NCBI GenBank assembly: GCA_963575745.1
Contig: CAUYUJ010008557.1
Location: 735,056 to 799,055, forward strand
Source: Prorocentrum cordatum
Taxonomy: Eukaryota > Sar > Dinophyceae > Prorocentrales > Prorocentraceae
Length of the DNA: 64,000 nucleotides
Direction of reading: 5' to 3'
Under the pieces are notes generated by a model. It was not told where the DNA came from. It was given only the letters and a program-made list of their open reading frames with translations, and made no database searches. Numbering within the stretch: position 1 is the first letter of the stretch; each line of letters starts with the position of its first letter. The position numbers were made by a program, and so were the translations under genes. This document shows positions 9,991-22,690 of the stretch, piece after piece.

Positions 9991-11535
9991 CCGTTGCCAC
10001 TGCGACTGTCATCGCGAATGCGACTTCGACTGCGAGAAAAGCAGAATTCTACAACTGTATTCTCAACTGAATATTAAGGGGAATGCTTCCAGACGTGCTC
10101 CTACACATCGCTGTTAGGTTGCTTTGCCGGGATAATTATTGTTCGTGTCGTTGGCCTCGCGCCAATGCTGCCCTGCGTTCCCGCAGTCGCCCCTCCGCGC
10201 AGGCGCCGGGCGGGGGCGGGGGCCTGACCTCTGCCCGAAGGTCCCCGAACCCTTACGGCCGCGACTCACGCGGAGGGTCGTCGGCTGGCGCTGGCGCCCC
10301 AGCTGCGGGCCCACCGACACCTCGCGGCAGATCGCGGCACGCTTCGCCAGCTGCCCGGGCGCGGTGCCCGACGACCCCCCCGCGGCGTGAGCGCGCCGTG
10401 TCGGCTCCGCCCCTGGCTTCCGAGTCAAACATAGACTCTGAGGACCCCGCTCAGGTCCGCGGCTTCCTGGCGTCTCGGATCTTGGACGAAGCCTTGAGCA
10501 GGGTCGCCCGAACTGCTCAACGGGCCGGTTCGCGCGAACGTTGCCGCAGCGGTGTCAGTGCCCGGCGACCGCCCCCCCTTGCCCCACCAATTCAGCGCGC
10601 CGCTGCTGGTGGGGCGAAGGGCCGCGTGGACACCATGGACCGCGAGTCGAACCGCGAGGGAGATAGGCCTAGTTTCGTGCGAACCTCTGACCCCAAAGCG
10701 GCTCTCGTCAAGGCTCCTGGCGCGAGCCAGCCCCTCGCGCCCGCCGCGGGCCGCAGGGCTCGCGCGGGCAGGGGGCGAAGCGGGCGGCTGCCTCATCGCC
10801 GCCGCCCGACCGGCGCCCCAGGTTTCGGGCGCCCGCGCTCGCTCTGGAGGTTTTGCCGACTCCAGAGTCCGAGGCGGCGCCTTCCCCGCCGATTGGCGCG
10901 CTCCAGTCCAGCGATGCCTTTGCAGCACCGCAGGGAGAAGGCCCGCGCCACGGGCGCCCCGAAGGCCTCAGCGGCCGCTCCGCAGGCGATCCCAGGTGGC
11001 TCTCTCGATTGGCGCGCGCGCCTCCAGCGAGGGCGCCGCGCCGCCGTTGGGCGGAGCTCGCGCCGTCGACGGGCATCGTCGCGGGGCTGCTGCTGCGAGT
11101 CTCATCTGTTAGACTGATCCGCTCGCCCCTTTCGGGCCTAGCGGTTTCTGTGCTCGGTGGGGCCACTTGTTTTTGGCGTTGGGCGTCTCGCTCGCCAAAG
11201 CCGCCGCTGGACTTAACTTGGCTCCTGGTCGTGTTCGAGGGTCAGGTGCCACTGACTTTAAATAGCTACAGAAGACGCTCCATGCGTCTTCTGGCGAGGT
11301 AGGTGGCGCCAAGCGTCGCGTGCTGAGCGCTACCTTCAAGCTGCTGCTGCTGCTGCTGCCTCGACAGTTCTTGCGTCTCCTTCCGCGGCCGCCAGGGCTC
11401 AGGTGCTGTTCTTCGCTTCTGGCAGCAGTCGCTTGTTTGCCTCTTTCCTGCTTGCTGGGTCGTCAGCATGGTCAGTCCAACTCGCGGCCGCCCGCCAAAA
11501 CCTTTTCACTTCGCAGCGGCTTTGACCATAGGTAT
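9991..11535. other. GC-rich stretch, no gene recognised
   Basis: A 344-codon open frame at 10083-11117 (+) is Arg/Ala/Gly/Pro-rich without a recognisable domain. Opposing frames are open too, as expected at very high GC. I do not call a gene. A CTG-type triplet run is at 11340-11358. Confidence 0.4.
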
Positions 11536-11685
11536 GGCTGCACCGCCTTTCGGCGGCCAGGAGTTCTCCTCCTGAGCGCGGCGCGTCGGCCCCCTCGCGC
11601 GCGGCGGCAGGTCTGCCCCGCCGCCGCGCGCGGAGGCGCCGGCACGCGCGCGCGCGAAACCGCTCGCCAGGGCGGAGCGAGAGAA
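11536..11685 (+). repeat. 150-bp GC-rich direct repeat, copy 1
   Basis: Starts GGCTGCACCGCCTTTCGGCG and ends GGGCGGAGCGAGAGAA. Nearly identical to 11847-11995, 311 bp downstream. Confidence 0.9.
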
Positions 11686-11846
11686 TGCTCCTCTTATTCT
11701 CTGCGACTCCCCTTCTGCGGTCTCTGCAGTGTTTCATCCCCCCATCCCTGCCCCCCGGCCTCATTGAGGCTGGAGGCGCACGCGTTGCGCGGCTGCCTTC
11801 TGCGCGCTGTGGGGACTGAGCTCTTCTGTCCCCCCAGGGCCTGCAC

Positions 11847-11995
11847 GGCTGCGCCGCCTTTCGGCGGCCAGGAGTTTTCCTCCTGAGCGCGGCGCGTCGG
11901 CCCCCTCGCGCACGGCGGCAGGTCTGCCCCGCCGCCGCGCGCGGAGGCGCCGGCACGCGCACGCGGAGACCGCTCGCCAGGGCGGAGCGAGAGAA
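11847..11995 (+). repeat. 150-bp GC-rich direct repeat, copy 2
   Basis: Near-identical partner of 11536-11685 with a few substitutions. It ends where a GAT/GAG microsatellite begins. Confidence 0.9.
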
Positions 11996-11997
11996 AA

Positions 11998-12075
11998 GTG
12001 ATGATGATGCTGATGATGCTGCTGATGATGATGAGGAGGAGGAGGAGGACGACGAGGAGGAGGAGGATGAGGAAG
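11998..12075 (+). repeat. GAT/GAG triplet microsatellite
   Basis: GATGAT and GATGCT triplets change to GAGGAG and GACGAG triplets. Confidence 0.95.
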
Positions 12076-12315
12076 CGGAGTTCAGAAGTTTAGAATTGAG
12101 GGTTATCTGGCCTTGCGTCCCTTTCCCAATGCATGGGCCATGCCCCTGCTGCGCGGGGCTTGGACGAGGGATCGAATGTTGCGCACGTTCTATGTGATCA
12201 GGCAGTGCACAAATCTTGCCTGGCCGTAGGAGCAGCGCCTTCAGACTGAAAAGGGGTACAACTGATGAGTTCGGCGCTGCGAAATTCGGCCTCAGGGCCC
12301 CTCGTGTGAGAGTTC

Positions 12316-12767
12316 ATGCAGAAGTGGGACAAAGTAAGCTTCGGTGAGAAGACCAGATGCAGGCGTCTCACGAATGTTCGGCTCTTGGGTGACATACTTC
12401 TGACTGGGGCTACGCGAGCGCAGATGAGGGACATGCTGGGAGATCCGTCAGTTTGTCGTGATGAAGCTGGTCTGAATCTCCAACGTAGTGAGCCGAAGAG
12501 GCGTCCTTACGCAATTTCCTGTGCATGTTGGAGGGGGCAGCATCATGGTGCTCCCACTGGGCGGAAGCGTCCTCTGACATAGGGTGGCGGCTGTGCCTCA
12601 AGGGTGCTCGCGACGCAGAATCAGAACACCGCGCTACGAATCAGTTGTGGGCTCGAATGTTTGCTGCAGTGGTACCCTCGGCTGTGCTGTGTGGGTGCGG
12701 CACGTGGACCACGTCGGCGGCGAGGGCAGCAACACTTCGGGCAGACTTGAGGATAACTCTTCTGTAA
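12316..12767 (+). pseudogene. LINE RT remnant (motif C to thumb)
   Basis: Two frames give pieces of a non-LTR RT. The frame at 12316 reads LTNVRLLGDILLTGATRAQM, where a working RT would have an F/Y-A-D-D-I-L box, then DEAGLNLQ, the motif D position. After a shift, the frame at 12525 reads LWARMFAAVVPSAVLCGC and TWTTSAARAATLRADLR. These resemble the post-RT segment of dinoflagellate LINEs (alpha-helical, ending in a Leu-Tyr-Gly-like box). The catalytic Asp-Asp is reduced to Gly-Asp and there is at least one frameshift, so this is a dead fragment. It is a different family from the element at 97-7204. No endonuclease part is seen beside it. Confidence 0.65.
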
Positions 12768-15608
12768 TCGCTGCGACGCGACCCATGATGGCGGGTGCTG
12801 CTGGGGCGTGGACAAGCCGCACGTCGATCGAATGAAGCAGGCTCGTAGCCGTGGGCGCAGCCCTAAAAGAGCCTTGAGAGCAGTGGCGCCAGCGTGCGAG
12901 TTCGGCGGGAACGGGCCCCAACGCGTGGGTGAAAGGGGCGATGCGTGGCTGCGGTGGCTGTCGGCAGCGCGCGCGAGACGTGGCTGCCGCTGGGCGGGAA
13001 GGCGGCGGCGTCCTGGCAGCCAGCGCGCGACGCGCTTCGGCCCGCGGCGGCTCCACGCACTTCGCCTCTATACAGTCAAGGCGCTGACATAAGGACCACT
13101 TTGGGCTCAGAAGGGGCTCGGGTTTCCGGTCCGCTCCTCAGGTCCAGGTCGGGGAGCTTATTCGTGGACGAGGCCCGCCGTGGCCAGGGAAACCCCTTCG
13201 TTCCTTGCTGGGCGTTCCTTCTGGCAGTGCCACGATTGTACGTGAGCTCGCCTCGTACAGGAACAGGCCAGCTGCTCGGGCTGCAGCTGTGCGCCGGCGA
13301 CGGGGCGGCACGACCCTTCCCGCCCTGGCATACGGGAGCCTCTGCGCCCTTTGCCCTCGGCTGTGCTGCGAGGGCTCTCCTGCCGTGCCGCTGCACGCTC
13401 TGAGGGCCCTCCTGCGGCGCGCTTTCTCTCCCCCTTTCGCTGCGTTGCGTCCCTTCTGTCTTCCCCTCTTCTGTCCGCGACTTAGTTTGCTTCCTTGCGT
13501 CCCACCGTTGCCCTGTCGCTGCTCGGATTCAGGTGGCCGCCGACAAAACCGTTGTTTTTCCCGCTCCGTCTCGCCGGCGCGCCCGCGCGGACCCGCGTCG
13601 TCCTGGGCCGCGCTGGCTCGCGGCGCTCTTTGCGGGCACGTCAGGGCCTGCACCAGCGAGGCGGCGCCCGAGCTGGCTGAGGTTCCGCCCCCGCGGTACG
13701 CTGCGCAGCACTTCTGGCGCCCTTTGCTCACGCTCGTGTGACGGCTCGCTCCTTGGGTTCCGCGTGTCCGAGTTTTTCTCCTTCTTCATCTCACATGAGT
13801 GCGCAAAAAACGAATCCACCACACCCCTGGAGCCCTCGGCCACGTCGCACTTCGCTCTCTCGCTTGGAGCGTCAGGGAGCGTTCGCGAAAGCCCTTCTGC
13901 ACTGATGCCCCGAAGCTGCCCTGCTCCAGCGCCCACTGCGGCACGCAGGCGTCGGCCGAGACTCCGGCCGACCGAGATCAGCTTGGAGATACCGTGGTTG
14001 GCGTTATCGCGGGAGCGCGCCGGCGTCGGCCAGATCTGGGGCCCGGGCGGGGCTTGAAAACATCGTGTTCCCCGCTCTTGCCCCCGAGAAGAGCGCGGGC
14101 GCGTCGAGAACCCAGGCCCGCGCGCGCACGCGTTCAACGCGATATGCGAAGTCCGATCGGTGCCCCCTCCCAAAGCGGTGCGAGTGCGCCCAGAGAATTT
14201 CGAGTAGGAGATCGACGAAATAATTGATTTTCCCCAGATTATTTGCCGTCGAATCTGCCACGAAAACACGTAGAATGTTTCGTACATCTACAGAACAACC
14301 ATGTGGAGCATTCCTCGTATATTCGACAAACAAAAATCGAATTTGGGAAACATCGATTCTGTAGTCGATCCCCTGCTCGAGACATGGCGAGCGGCGGTGG
14401 CATCGCGCAGCCAGCCGATCCGACGTGCACCCGCGCCGTCCGCCACCCCCGTGCCCGAGAGTTGCAGGCTCGAGCTTCCAAGCGCCTCGTGCACCCATGG
14501 AGGGCAGATCTTCGCCCTCGATTGGTGGCGCGTTGTCGTGCCCGTGCTCCCCATAGACACATTTCGGGCCCTTGGGCTCTCGATTGTTTTAGCGCGCTGT
14601 CATGCCCATGTGCTCGGGCCTGCGGTCGCCCCCATCGGGTAACAGTCTTTAGCCAGGAGGGCCGCAGAGAAGGGGGGGGGGAGAAGGAGGAGGAGGAAGG
14701 GGGGAATGGATGGGAGTTCACGTCATCGTCACCAGCATGCTGCAGCACTGTGTATGGCCCCGCTTCTCCACCCGCCTCGCCTGCCTCTTCTTGACTATTC
14801 GGTAGATTGATTACATGCTGCTTGCCGTTTCTTTGGGGGTTCCTGTGCTGGTGCTGCGGGTCGTGCTACCATGCGTGCCTCTGCGCTTCGTACCTCTGGA
14901 GCCGCCGTAGCAGGGCAAGCGAATCACTGTTATCATCCATTCGCGTAGGAAGCTGGCCCTCCCGATGGGTTGTTTGAGTTGCGTTGGTGGTTGGCAGCGT
15001 TTTACTAACTTCGATATCCCCCTTACCATGCTGTCACGGTACGACATCGCCGCTACTTCCACCGAAAGCATTTGTGCACATGTAGCTGCCGATCGATATG
15101 CGTCTACTTTTGTGGCTCGTTTTGGTGACCGTTCTGATTGGCGAGCCAAAGGTATCGAGTAGGGATGTAGTTCTATGCCCTGGTCCGTTCTGGGCCGCAT
15201 TCGTTGTCACGGTGAGAGTGTTCAAGAGGGAGTTTGCTGGACGCCCCAGGCCCTTCGCGGCATCGCGTTTTCGCGAAGGGGGCCATGGCGATGATTCAGA
15301 GCTTCAGACACCTCAGCGATCTCTGCGTCCTCGACTCTTCCATCCATTCACCATCTGTGCTGTGGCTGCCAGCCGTGGAGGCGCGTCAAGCAAGCTTCCG
15401 TGCAGGTGACGTCGCTGAACCGCTCCCTTGAAACGCTGGCCAGGGCGCTGCACCCTTGGGGGGGGGGGGGGGGGCTGCCGCCTGGGCGCACATGGCGGGC
15501 CTGCAGCAGCCCCGCTCGCCCTCGGTGGCCGCTCCGGGCTCAGAGAGTGCGGTCTTCTCATGGGAGCGTTCGCGGCACCAGGTGAGACGTACTTTTCCAG
15601 AGTAGGAA
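12768..15608. other. GC-rich stretch, no gene recognised
   Basis: Many overlapping Arg/Ala/Pro-rich frames on both strands, none with a domain. A lower-GC island lies at about 14215-14370. The minus frame 14811-15200 and the plus frame 13533-14057 are the most protein-like in composition but I cannot assign them. A G14 run lies at 15460-15473. Confidence 0.4.
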
Positions 15609-15615
15609 AAGGATA

Positions 15616-15748
15616 CCCATACCGCTACCCTTCCCTCGTTTTCCCTCTTTTTGGGCCTCCTGCGAGGCCCTCGTCGCCACCGCTGGATTCGCATCGAAAT
15701 CCTAGTCAGAACGCACCCGGGGAGAGGTCTGGGGAGTAGCGGTATCGG
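15616..15748 (-). mobile_element. 133-bp MITE-like element, copy A
   Basis: The ends are imperfect inverted repeats: CCCATACCGCTACCC at the left and GGGAGTAGCGGTATCGG at the right. Its reverse complement aligns without gaps, at roughly 80 percent by eye, to 23418-23550, which is also 133 bp. The interior has no coding capacity. Short length plus terminal inverted repeats suggests a non-autonomous DNA transposon. No clear target-site duplication was seen. Confidence 0.75.
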
Positions 15749-17569
15749 CACCTTCTTGTTTCCCCACCTTCAGCGAGTGCCACTTTGCTGACTGTTGGAG
15801 CAGCAGCAGCGATCGTGCGAGCAGCAGAAGTACAGGTGGCTGTAGCAATGACAGGAGCTTGCAGCATCAGAACAGTACTGGTATCAATCCCAGAATTAGT
15901 ATGACGCGGTCCCGAACGTCACTGGCCTCACGGCTGGTCCCGCCGATCCCGATCTCTCAGCAATGATGCAAGCGCCAGAATGAGGCACGGGAGTCGGCCG
16001 AAGTTGGCCGAAGGCCGAGACCCCCTCCAGCTGGGAAGGGATGAGCCAGGAGGGGCTCCCCTGCGGCTCGATTGCAGCACGGCTCGACTTTGCCTGAGCT
16101 TGCGTGTGTCCGAGGAGGGAATGTCCAAGGTGGCCACGGGGAGGGGGAGAAGAGCCTCGAGGTCTAGAAGAGAAGGATCGGGTGGCAAGACCTTTCGCAA
16201 ACGCCGACCTGGTCGACGGATTCTGCGGCACCCTTATTCGCGGCATTGCGCTGGTGGCAAGTTTTGACTGTGGTTTTCGCAGGAACAAGAATTCAGGCCT
16301 TGCTTTCCACATTCTGTTTGTTTCCCTGTGTTGCAATGTTCGAACTTTTCGGCGGCCTCAAACGGTTGTCGTGCCAACGCGTCCTGCTGGATGTACAGCT
16401 TGTGTGTGTGTTTGTGGGGCTGTGGGTTGTGCCCGAGCCTGCAGATCTGTTGTGCCAGAGCCTTCAGATCTAGATGGGTTCGCAAGCAGCCTTCTCTCCT
16501 CATTGATCGGAGACCCTGAACCTAGAATTTTTGCCATCTCTTTGGGACGCATCTTTTGCTTCCACCGCCTTCCTTCGCCTTCCGCCAGTTTCCGCCGGAG
16601 GAGGCGCCCTCGTTTTTCTTCCGCGGGCTTCCGCTGCCCTTCCGTCTTCCGCTGGGGAAGGGATGCTAATTCCTTTGGTCCTCGAAGGCAAGGCCCTTTC
16701 TGGAACGCATGCCGTTGCCTTGTGGCAGCGAGTCTGGCCTCAGAAGGTCGTTCGGTGTGGCAGTTGCGCCTCTGATGGGGCTCCAGCTGTCGGGCGCATC
16801 TCGCGATACAATTCCTGGGGCCCGCTCCTGGCCCAGACCATCCCTCGAGTGTGAGCATGGGGCGCCGGGCCTCCTCCGAGAAATTTGCCATCGGCTTCAT
16901 AAGCGGTGCAGTTGCGCCGATCTCGAGAGCATTTTTGTATCCCCTGGCGATAACGGGCGTGACCGTGGGGGAGGGGGAAGGGGGGGGACGTGACCCGGGG
17001 GGGCGGGGGGGGGGCAGTCGGTCTGGGCCGGTCACGGGCGTTATTGCGAATGATTCAAACGTGGGCTCCAGACCTTGAACACACCTCCGTCTCGATTGGG
17101 CCCAGCGTGTGTCCAGTAGCTGCCGGTCTGCTGGCCCAGTGTACTGGCGCCCGCTGGCGTGGCCAGCGCGCGCTTCATGCTGGCCCAGGTCCCTTCGGCC
17201 AGCACCTTCCTGCTCCTCGCGCCTGGCCGGCTGACCAGCTGCCGGCTCGCCACACCATCGCATGCCGCCAGCTGCCGACCAGCCGGTGGTCCGTCGCTGC
17301 CGAGGGGGGAGAAGGTGCGCTGCTTGTGTTTGCCTTTTTGCCTGCAGGGCCCGGAGAGTCGGAACACTCGCGTGTGCCCCACCCACGCCGACGTCCACGC
17401 CGAGAGCATCAAGCGACGCTGACGTCGAGAGAGAGCGGCCCACGGGCGCGCGCCGCGCGGGCGCGCGCGCCGCGCCCGCGCGACCTGCGCCGAGGCCCCG
17501 CGCTCCCCGAGCCAGCCGGCTGCGCCGGAGATGTGCGCCCGGGGACCCCGCGTTGCAGGCGCTGGGACG
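15749..17569. other. No gene recognised
   Basis: Mixed composition. The plus frame 16104-16775 and the minus frame 16358-17443 overlap each other and have no known domain. A G-rich patch occurs at 16960-17025. Nothing further can be supported. Confidence 0.4.
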
Positions 17570-17809
17570 ACGATGATGGTGATTATCATGATCATGATGA
17601 TGATGATGATGATGCTGATGCTGATGCTGATACTGATGATGATTATGATGATGATGATGTTGATAATGATGATGATGATGATGACGATTATGATGATGGT
17701 GATGATGATGATATTGATGATCATGGTGGTGGTTGTGATGGTTGCGATGGTGATGTTGCTGATGATGACGATGATGGTGATGGCGATGGTGATGATGATG
17801 ATGACGATT

Positions 17810-17876
<67 letters not shown>

Positions 17877-18646
17877 GGATGGTCATGGTGGTAGTTGTGA
17901 TGGTTACGATGGTGATGCTGTTGATGATGACAATGATGCTGATGCTGATTGTGATGGTGATGGTGATGGTTGTGGTAATGATGATGATGATGATGACGAT
18001 TATGACGATTATGACGATGATGATGATGATGATGATGATAAGGATGATCATTGTGGTGGTTGTGATGATTGCGATGGTTATGCTGCTGATGATGACGATG
18101 CTGCTCATGCTGATGGTGATGGTGATAGTGATGGTGGTGATGACGATGATGACGATTGTGATGATGATGCTGATGAGGATGATCATGGTGGTGCTTGTGA
18201 TGGTTGCGATGGTGATGTTGCTGATGATGACGATGGTGCTGCTGATGCTGATGCTGATGAGGATGATCATGGTGGTGGTCGCGATGGTTGTGATTGTGAT
18301 GCTGCTGATGATGACGATGATGCTGATGCTGATGGTGATGGTGATGGAGATGGTGTTGATGATGAGTATGTCAATGATGATGATAAGGATGCTCATGGTG
18401 GTGGTTGTGATGGTTGCGTTGGTGATGGTGCTGATGATGACGATGAGGCTGATGCTGACGGTGATGGTGATGGTGATGGTGATGGTGGTGATGACGATGA
18501 TGACGATTATGATGATGATGCTGATGATGATAAGGATGATCAAGGTGGTGGTTGTGATTGTTGTAGTGGTGACGCTGCTGATGATGATGATGATGATGGT
18601 GATGCTGATGCTGATGGTGATGGTGGTGACGATGATGACGATGATT

Positions 18647-18687
<41 letters not shown>

Positions 18688-20750
18688 ACGGATGATCATG
18701 GTGGTGGTTGTGATGATTGCGATGATGATGGTGGTGATGATGACGAGGATGCTGATGATGATGGTGATGGTGATGCTGATGGTGGTGATGATGATGCTGC
18801 TGATGACGATGATTATGATGCTTATGATGATAAGGATGATCATGGTGATGGTTGTGGTGGTTGTGATGGTTGCGATGGTGATGCTGCTGATGATGACGAT
18901 GCTGCTCTTGGTGATGGTGATGGTGATGGTGGTGATGATGGTGATGGTGATGATAATGATTATGCTGATGATGATGGTAAGTATGATCCTAGTGGTAGTT
19001 GTGATGGTTGCGATGGTGATGCTGCTGATGATGACGATGATGCTGATGCTGATGGTGATGGTGATAGTGGTGATGATGCTGACGTTCATGATGATGATGA
19101 TGATAAGGATGATCATGGTGGTGATGATGATGAGGATGATCATGGTGGTGGTTGTGATGGTTGCGATGTTTCTGATGGGTGATGGTGCTGATGATGGCGA
19201 TGTTTCTGATGGTGATGGTGATGGTGATGGTGGTGATGACGATGATGACGATTATGATGATCATGATACGGATGCTCATGGTGGTGGTTGTGATGGTTGC
19301 GATGGTGATGTTGCTGATGATGACCATGATGCAGATAATGATGGCCATGGTGATGGTGATGGTGGTGATGATGATGATGATTATGATGATGATGGCGATG
19401 ATACTGGTGGTGATGGTGATGGTGCTGGTGATTGTGGTGATGACGAGGATGATGACGATTGTGCGGATGATAATGATGAGGATGGTCATGGTGGTGGTTG
19501 TGATGTTTTCGATGGGGATGCTGCTGTTGATGACGATGATGCTGCTGATGGTGATGGTGATGGTGATGGTGATGGTGATGGTGATGGTGATGGTGATGGT
19601 GGTGATGACGATTATGGTGATGATGATGGTAAGAATGATCATGGTGGTTGTGATGGTTGCGATGGTGATGCTGCTGGTTGTGACGATGGTACTGATGGTG
19701 ATGGTGATGGTGCTGGTGATGGTGGTGATGATGTTGCTGATGATGACGATGATGGTGATGGTGATGGTGATGATGATGATGGTTGCGATGGTGATGCTGC
19801 TGATGATGGCGATTATGCTGATGCTAATGGTGATGGTGCTGGTGATGGCGATGGTGATGATGATGATGATGCTGCAGATGATGATGATGCTGATGATGGT
19901 GATGATGATGATTATGATGGCGATGATTTTGATGTTGATGGTGATGATGGTGGTGATGGTGATGGTGGTGATGATGATGATGACGAATATGATGATGATG
20001 ATGATGATGATGATGGTGATGGTGACGATGAGGATGATCATGGTGGTGGTGGTTGTGATGGTTGCGATGGTGATGCCGCTGGTGATGGTGATGGTGATGG
20101 TGACGGTGATGGTGGTGATCATGATGATGATGGCTCTGATGATGATGATGAGTTTGGTGAGGATGATCATGGTGGTGGTTGTGATGGTTGCGATGGTGAT
20201 GCTGCTGATGATGACGATGATGCTAATGCTGATGGTGATGGTGCTGGTGATGGTGGTAGTGATGATGACGATGAGGATGATGATGATCATGGTGGTGGTT
20301 GTGATGGTTGCGATGGCTCTGTTGCTGATGATGACGATGATGCTGACGGTGATGGTGATGGTGGTAATGATGACTATGATGATGGTGGTGGTGGTGATGG
20401 TGATGCTGCTGCTGATGATGATGCTGCATGTGATGATGGTGGTGATGATGCTGACGGTTGTTGTGGTTGCGATAGTGATCATGATGTTGGTGATGGTGAT
20501 GATGGTGGTGATGGTGATGGCGATGCTGATGTTGATGGCGATGATGATGATGGTGGTGGCGATGATGATTATAATGGTGATAGTGATGATGATGTTGATG
20601 GTGATGGTGATGATGACGATGCTGATGATGATGGTGGCGGTGGTGGTGGTAGCGATGATGATTATAATGCTGAGGACGATGGTGATGGTGATGATGATGC
20701 TGCTAATGATGATTATGATGCTAAGGAGGGTTCTTTTGATGGTGATGGTC

Positions 20751-20785
<35 letters not shown>

Positions 20786-20925
20786 ACTAGCGATGATGAT
20801 GATGATGGCCATGATGATGCTGATTGTGATGAAAGTGCTGCTGCGTTTGCTGTTGTTATTGATGATGATGATGATGATGGTGATGCTACTGGTGATGGTG
20901 ATGGTGATTGCGATGGTTTGCCCTC
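17570..20925 (+). repeat. 3.4-kb TGA/TGG satellite with higher-order units
   Basis: A trinucleotide-based array (GAT, GGT, GCT, GAC). A marker GGTTGTGATGGTTGCGATGG and variants recur about 17 times, for example near 17733, 18403, 18855, 19284, 19644, 20175 and 20299. This defines units of about 85-210 bp. All phases are open for hundreds of codons (poly-Asp, poly-Met, poly-Ile), which is a property of the repeat and not evidence of genes. Confidence 0.97.
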
Positions 20926-21203
20926 TCAGGGGTTCAGAGGCAACAGCATCAAATGACATCGATGAAACCGTGCAGCGTGCGTCTGGTGCTCAGTGACACG
21001 AGGCTCACTTCAAAACGATCCTGACAACATCTTGTCCAAGGGACGCCCAATGGTCAACATTATCTGCCGCAGATGTCCACGTTGACCACTGCTTCTGTTT
21101 TGTAAATTGCGACGAGGTCTTCCTCCCACCGCGTGAAGCGTCCTGGACGAGATCTGACCTGGCAAAATGAAGTACCTCGCGGATTTCTCCCCCTACCGAA
21201 CGG
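20926..21203. other. Satellite flank, nothing recognised
   Basis: Unique-looking sequence between the satellite and the first foldback element. Confidence 0.4.
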
Positions 21204-21342
21204 CATAAACATGATTTTTCGGAAGTCTGCGCGGATATCTAGGATCCGGCGCCTCTGGCGCCGCCCCTGGCGCGCTCCGCGCGCCAGGAAGGGGGGTCCA
21301 GCGCCGATCCAAGAAACCCGTGCGGAGCTCCGAATGTTTATG
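21204..21342 (+). mobile_element. Foldback (MITE-like) element, copy 1
   Basis: Begins CATAAACAT and ends ATGTTTATG. Imperfect complementarity extends about 40 bases inward from each end (GCGCGGATATCTAGGAT against ATCCAAGAAACCCGTGCGG). The centre carries CCCCTGGCGCGCTCCG. A related copy lies at 21566-21709. Confidence 0.65.
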
Positions 21343-21565
21343 GCCATGCCGATTTTCCTTCTGCACGGTTTCCTCGTCGCCATTGGCATGGCCGCTTACA
21401 GTACGGCTGCTTGCAAGATGACGGGCGAGCTCCCAGTCGCTATGCAAGCTGGCCGTGGTCCAGCCCGTACCCGTCAATGCCACGAGCTTGGAGATCCGCT
21501 CGGGGTCCTACGAGAACGCGGGGCTGGTGCCGTGGCCATGCAGAGACTCGGGGAACAAACGGTGC

Positions 21566-21709
21566 CATAAACAAGCATTTTCAGAGCCCCCTGGCGGCGC
21601 TGGAGCCCCCTGGCGGCGCTTCCGGCGCCGCCCCTGGCGCGCTCCGCCCGTCTGGGAGGTGGGCCCAGCGCCAGTCCAAGAAATCAGCGCGGACCTCCGA
21701 CAGTTTATG
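21566..21709 (+). mobile_element. Foldback (MITE-like) element, copy 2
   Basis: Begins CATAAAC and ends GTTTATG, sharing the central CCCCTGGCGCGCTCCG and the right-hand TCCAAGAAA with copy 1. An internal duplication GAGCCCCCTGGCGGCGCT is present in the left half. Confidence 0.65.
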
Positions 21710-22277
21710 CCTATGTCTTTTTGTTTCTCACGAGACGCGGCACCCCTCGCTCGAGGCGGGCTTGGGACCTCCGGCCGACGCGCCTGGCGCCAGTGGACTG
21801 CACATTGCCACCCGTCGGCCGCCCCCGCTCTCTGCGTCCACCTCTTTGATCTGGTGGATCGTGTCTTGAGCGGCCCTCGCGAGTGCACACCGCCTCCAGC
21901 CAGTGCGGCAGTCGGTGACTGCCCTGGCCAGCGGGGGCCACTCGACGCGCGCAGTGCAGGGCTTACGCGACCGCTGCACCAGGGCGGGCGCCTTTGGCGA
22001 TGCGCTCCGCACGCCGGGCAGGTGTCGCGCCACGCCCACGCGAATGCCGACGCTTGTCCGCAGTGTCTGACTGAGCCTGCAACCTGCACACTGGGTGCGG
22101 CGTACTTAACCCTGCACGCAGGTCGCAAGGCAACCGCGCAGAGTTGGCCGCCGCTGTGGGGGTGCGTGAGGCGCAGGCTGTTCGGCATATTGAGCCGCGC
22201 GGCGATGACTCTCGCCGGCCGCGCGATTTTGCGATGGCGAACACCTCGTTGACATAATCTGCTGCACCGACCGCCTG
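21710..22277. other. No gene recognised
   Basis: GC-rich, with overlapping frames on both strands and no domain. Confidence 0.4.
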
Positions 22278-22690
22278 TTACTCGCCATGGCACTCGTCTT
22301 CGATCTGGTCGCCGACGGATCGGCGCTCGTCAACGGGGAGCAGAGGCCTTACAGGCGGGAGCTGGACAGGAACCATCAGCTGGCTCGGACGCTTGAAGGG
22401 CATCTCCAAGTCGAGCGCAATTTGGAGGCCAAGGCGCCGATTCGCAGGCATCTTCGTAAGGGTCTCGCAACCCTGCACAAAGTGGCGCGCCGTGACATTG
22501 CAGAACACATAGTCGACACGACTCGGAGTAGTCTCGTGCGTGCGCCGATCCAAGTCGGGGCTTCTGCGACAGAGCAGCCGTCGGCCACGCTGTGCCATCC
22601 CATACCGCAAACTTGCGCAAGCGTGGCAGGTTCGTCGATGTCGACGTTGGCGCGCATGCAAATGAAGCGCGGCGCATTGCCAAAGCGCAC
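22278..22690 (-). pseudogene. LINE endonuclease remnant, minus strand
   Basis: Read on the minus strand, the frame ending near 22560 gives ANVDIDEPATLAQVCGMGWH and AEAPTW. The frame after a shift gives TPSRVDYVFCNVTARHF, then ANRRLGLQIALDLEMP and a VPVQLP tail. This fits the C-terminal half of an EEP endonuclease: D-x-N box, Arg-Val-Asp-Tyr-Val box, then the last box where His is expected (NRR in place of NRH). Neither its N-terminal half nor an RT is recognised beside it. It is a truncated copy of a LINE family different from 97-7204. Confidence 0.65.

Noticed and set aside
8447-10012. 521-codon minus-strand ORF rich in Ser, Leu, Pro, Gln and Ala
   Set aside because: Translation of the GGCTGA hexamer array, with no unique domain.
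10083-11117. 344-codon + strand ORF as a gene
   Set aside because: Arg/Ala/Gly-rich with opposing frames equally open; explained by high GC. No domain or motif.
17531-20996. Very long ORFs (1141, 730, 700, 656 and 605 codons) across the satellite
   Set aside because: They are poly-Asp, poly-Met, poly-Ile or poly-His readings of a TGA/TGG repeat, open in several frames on both strands.
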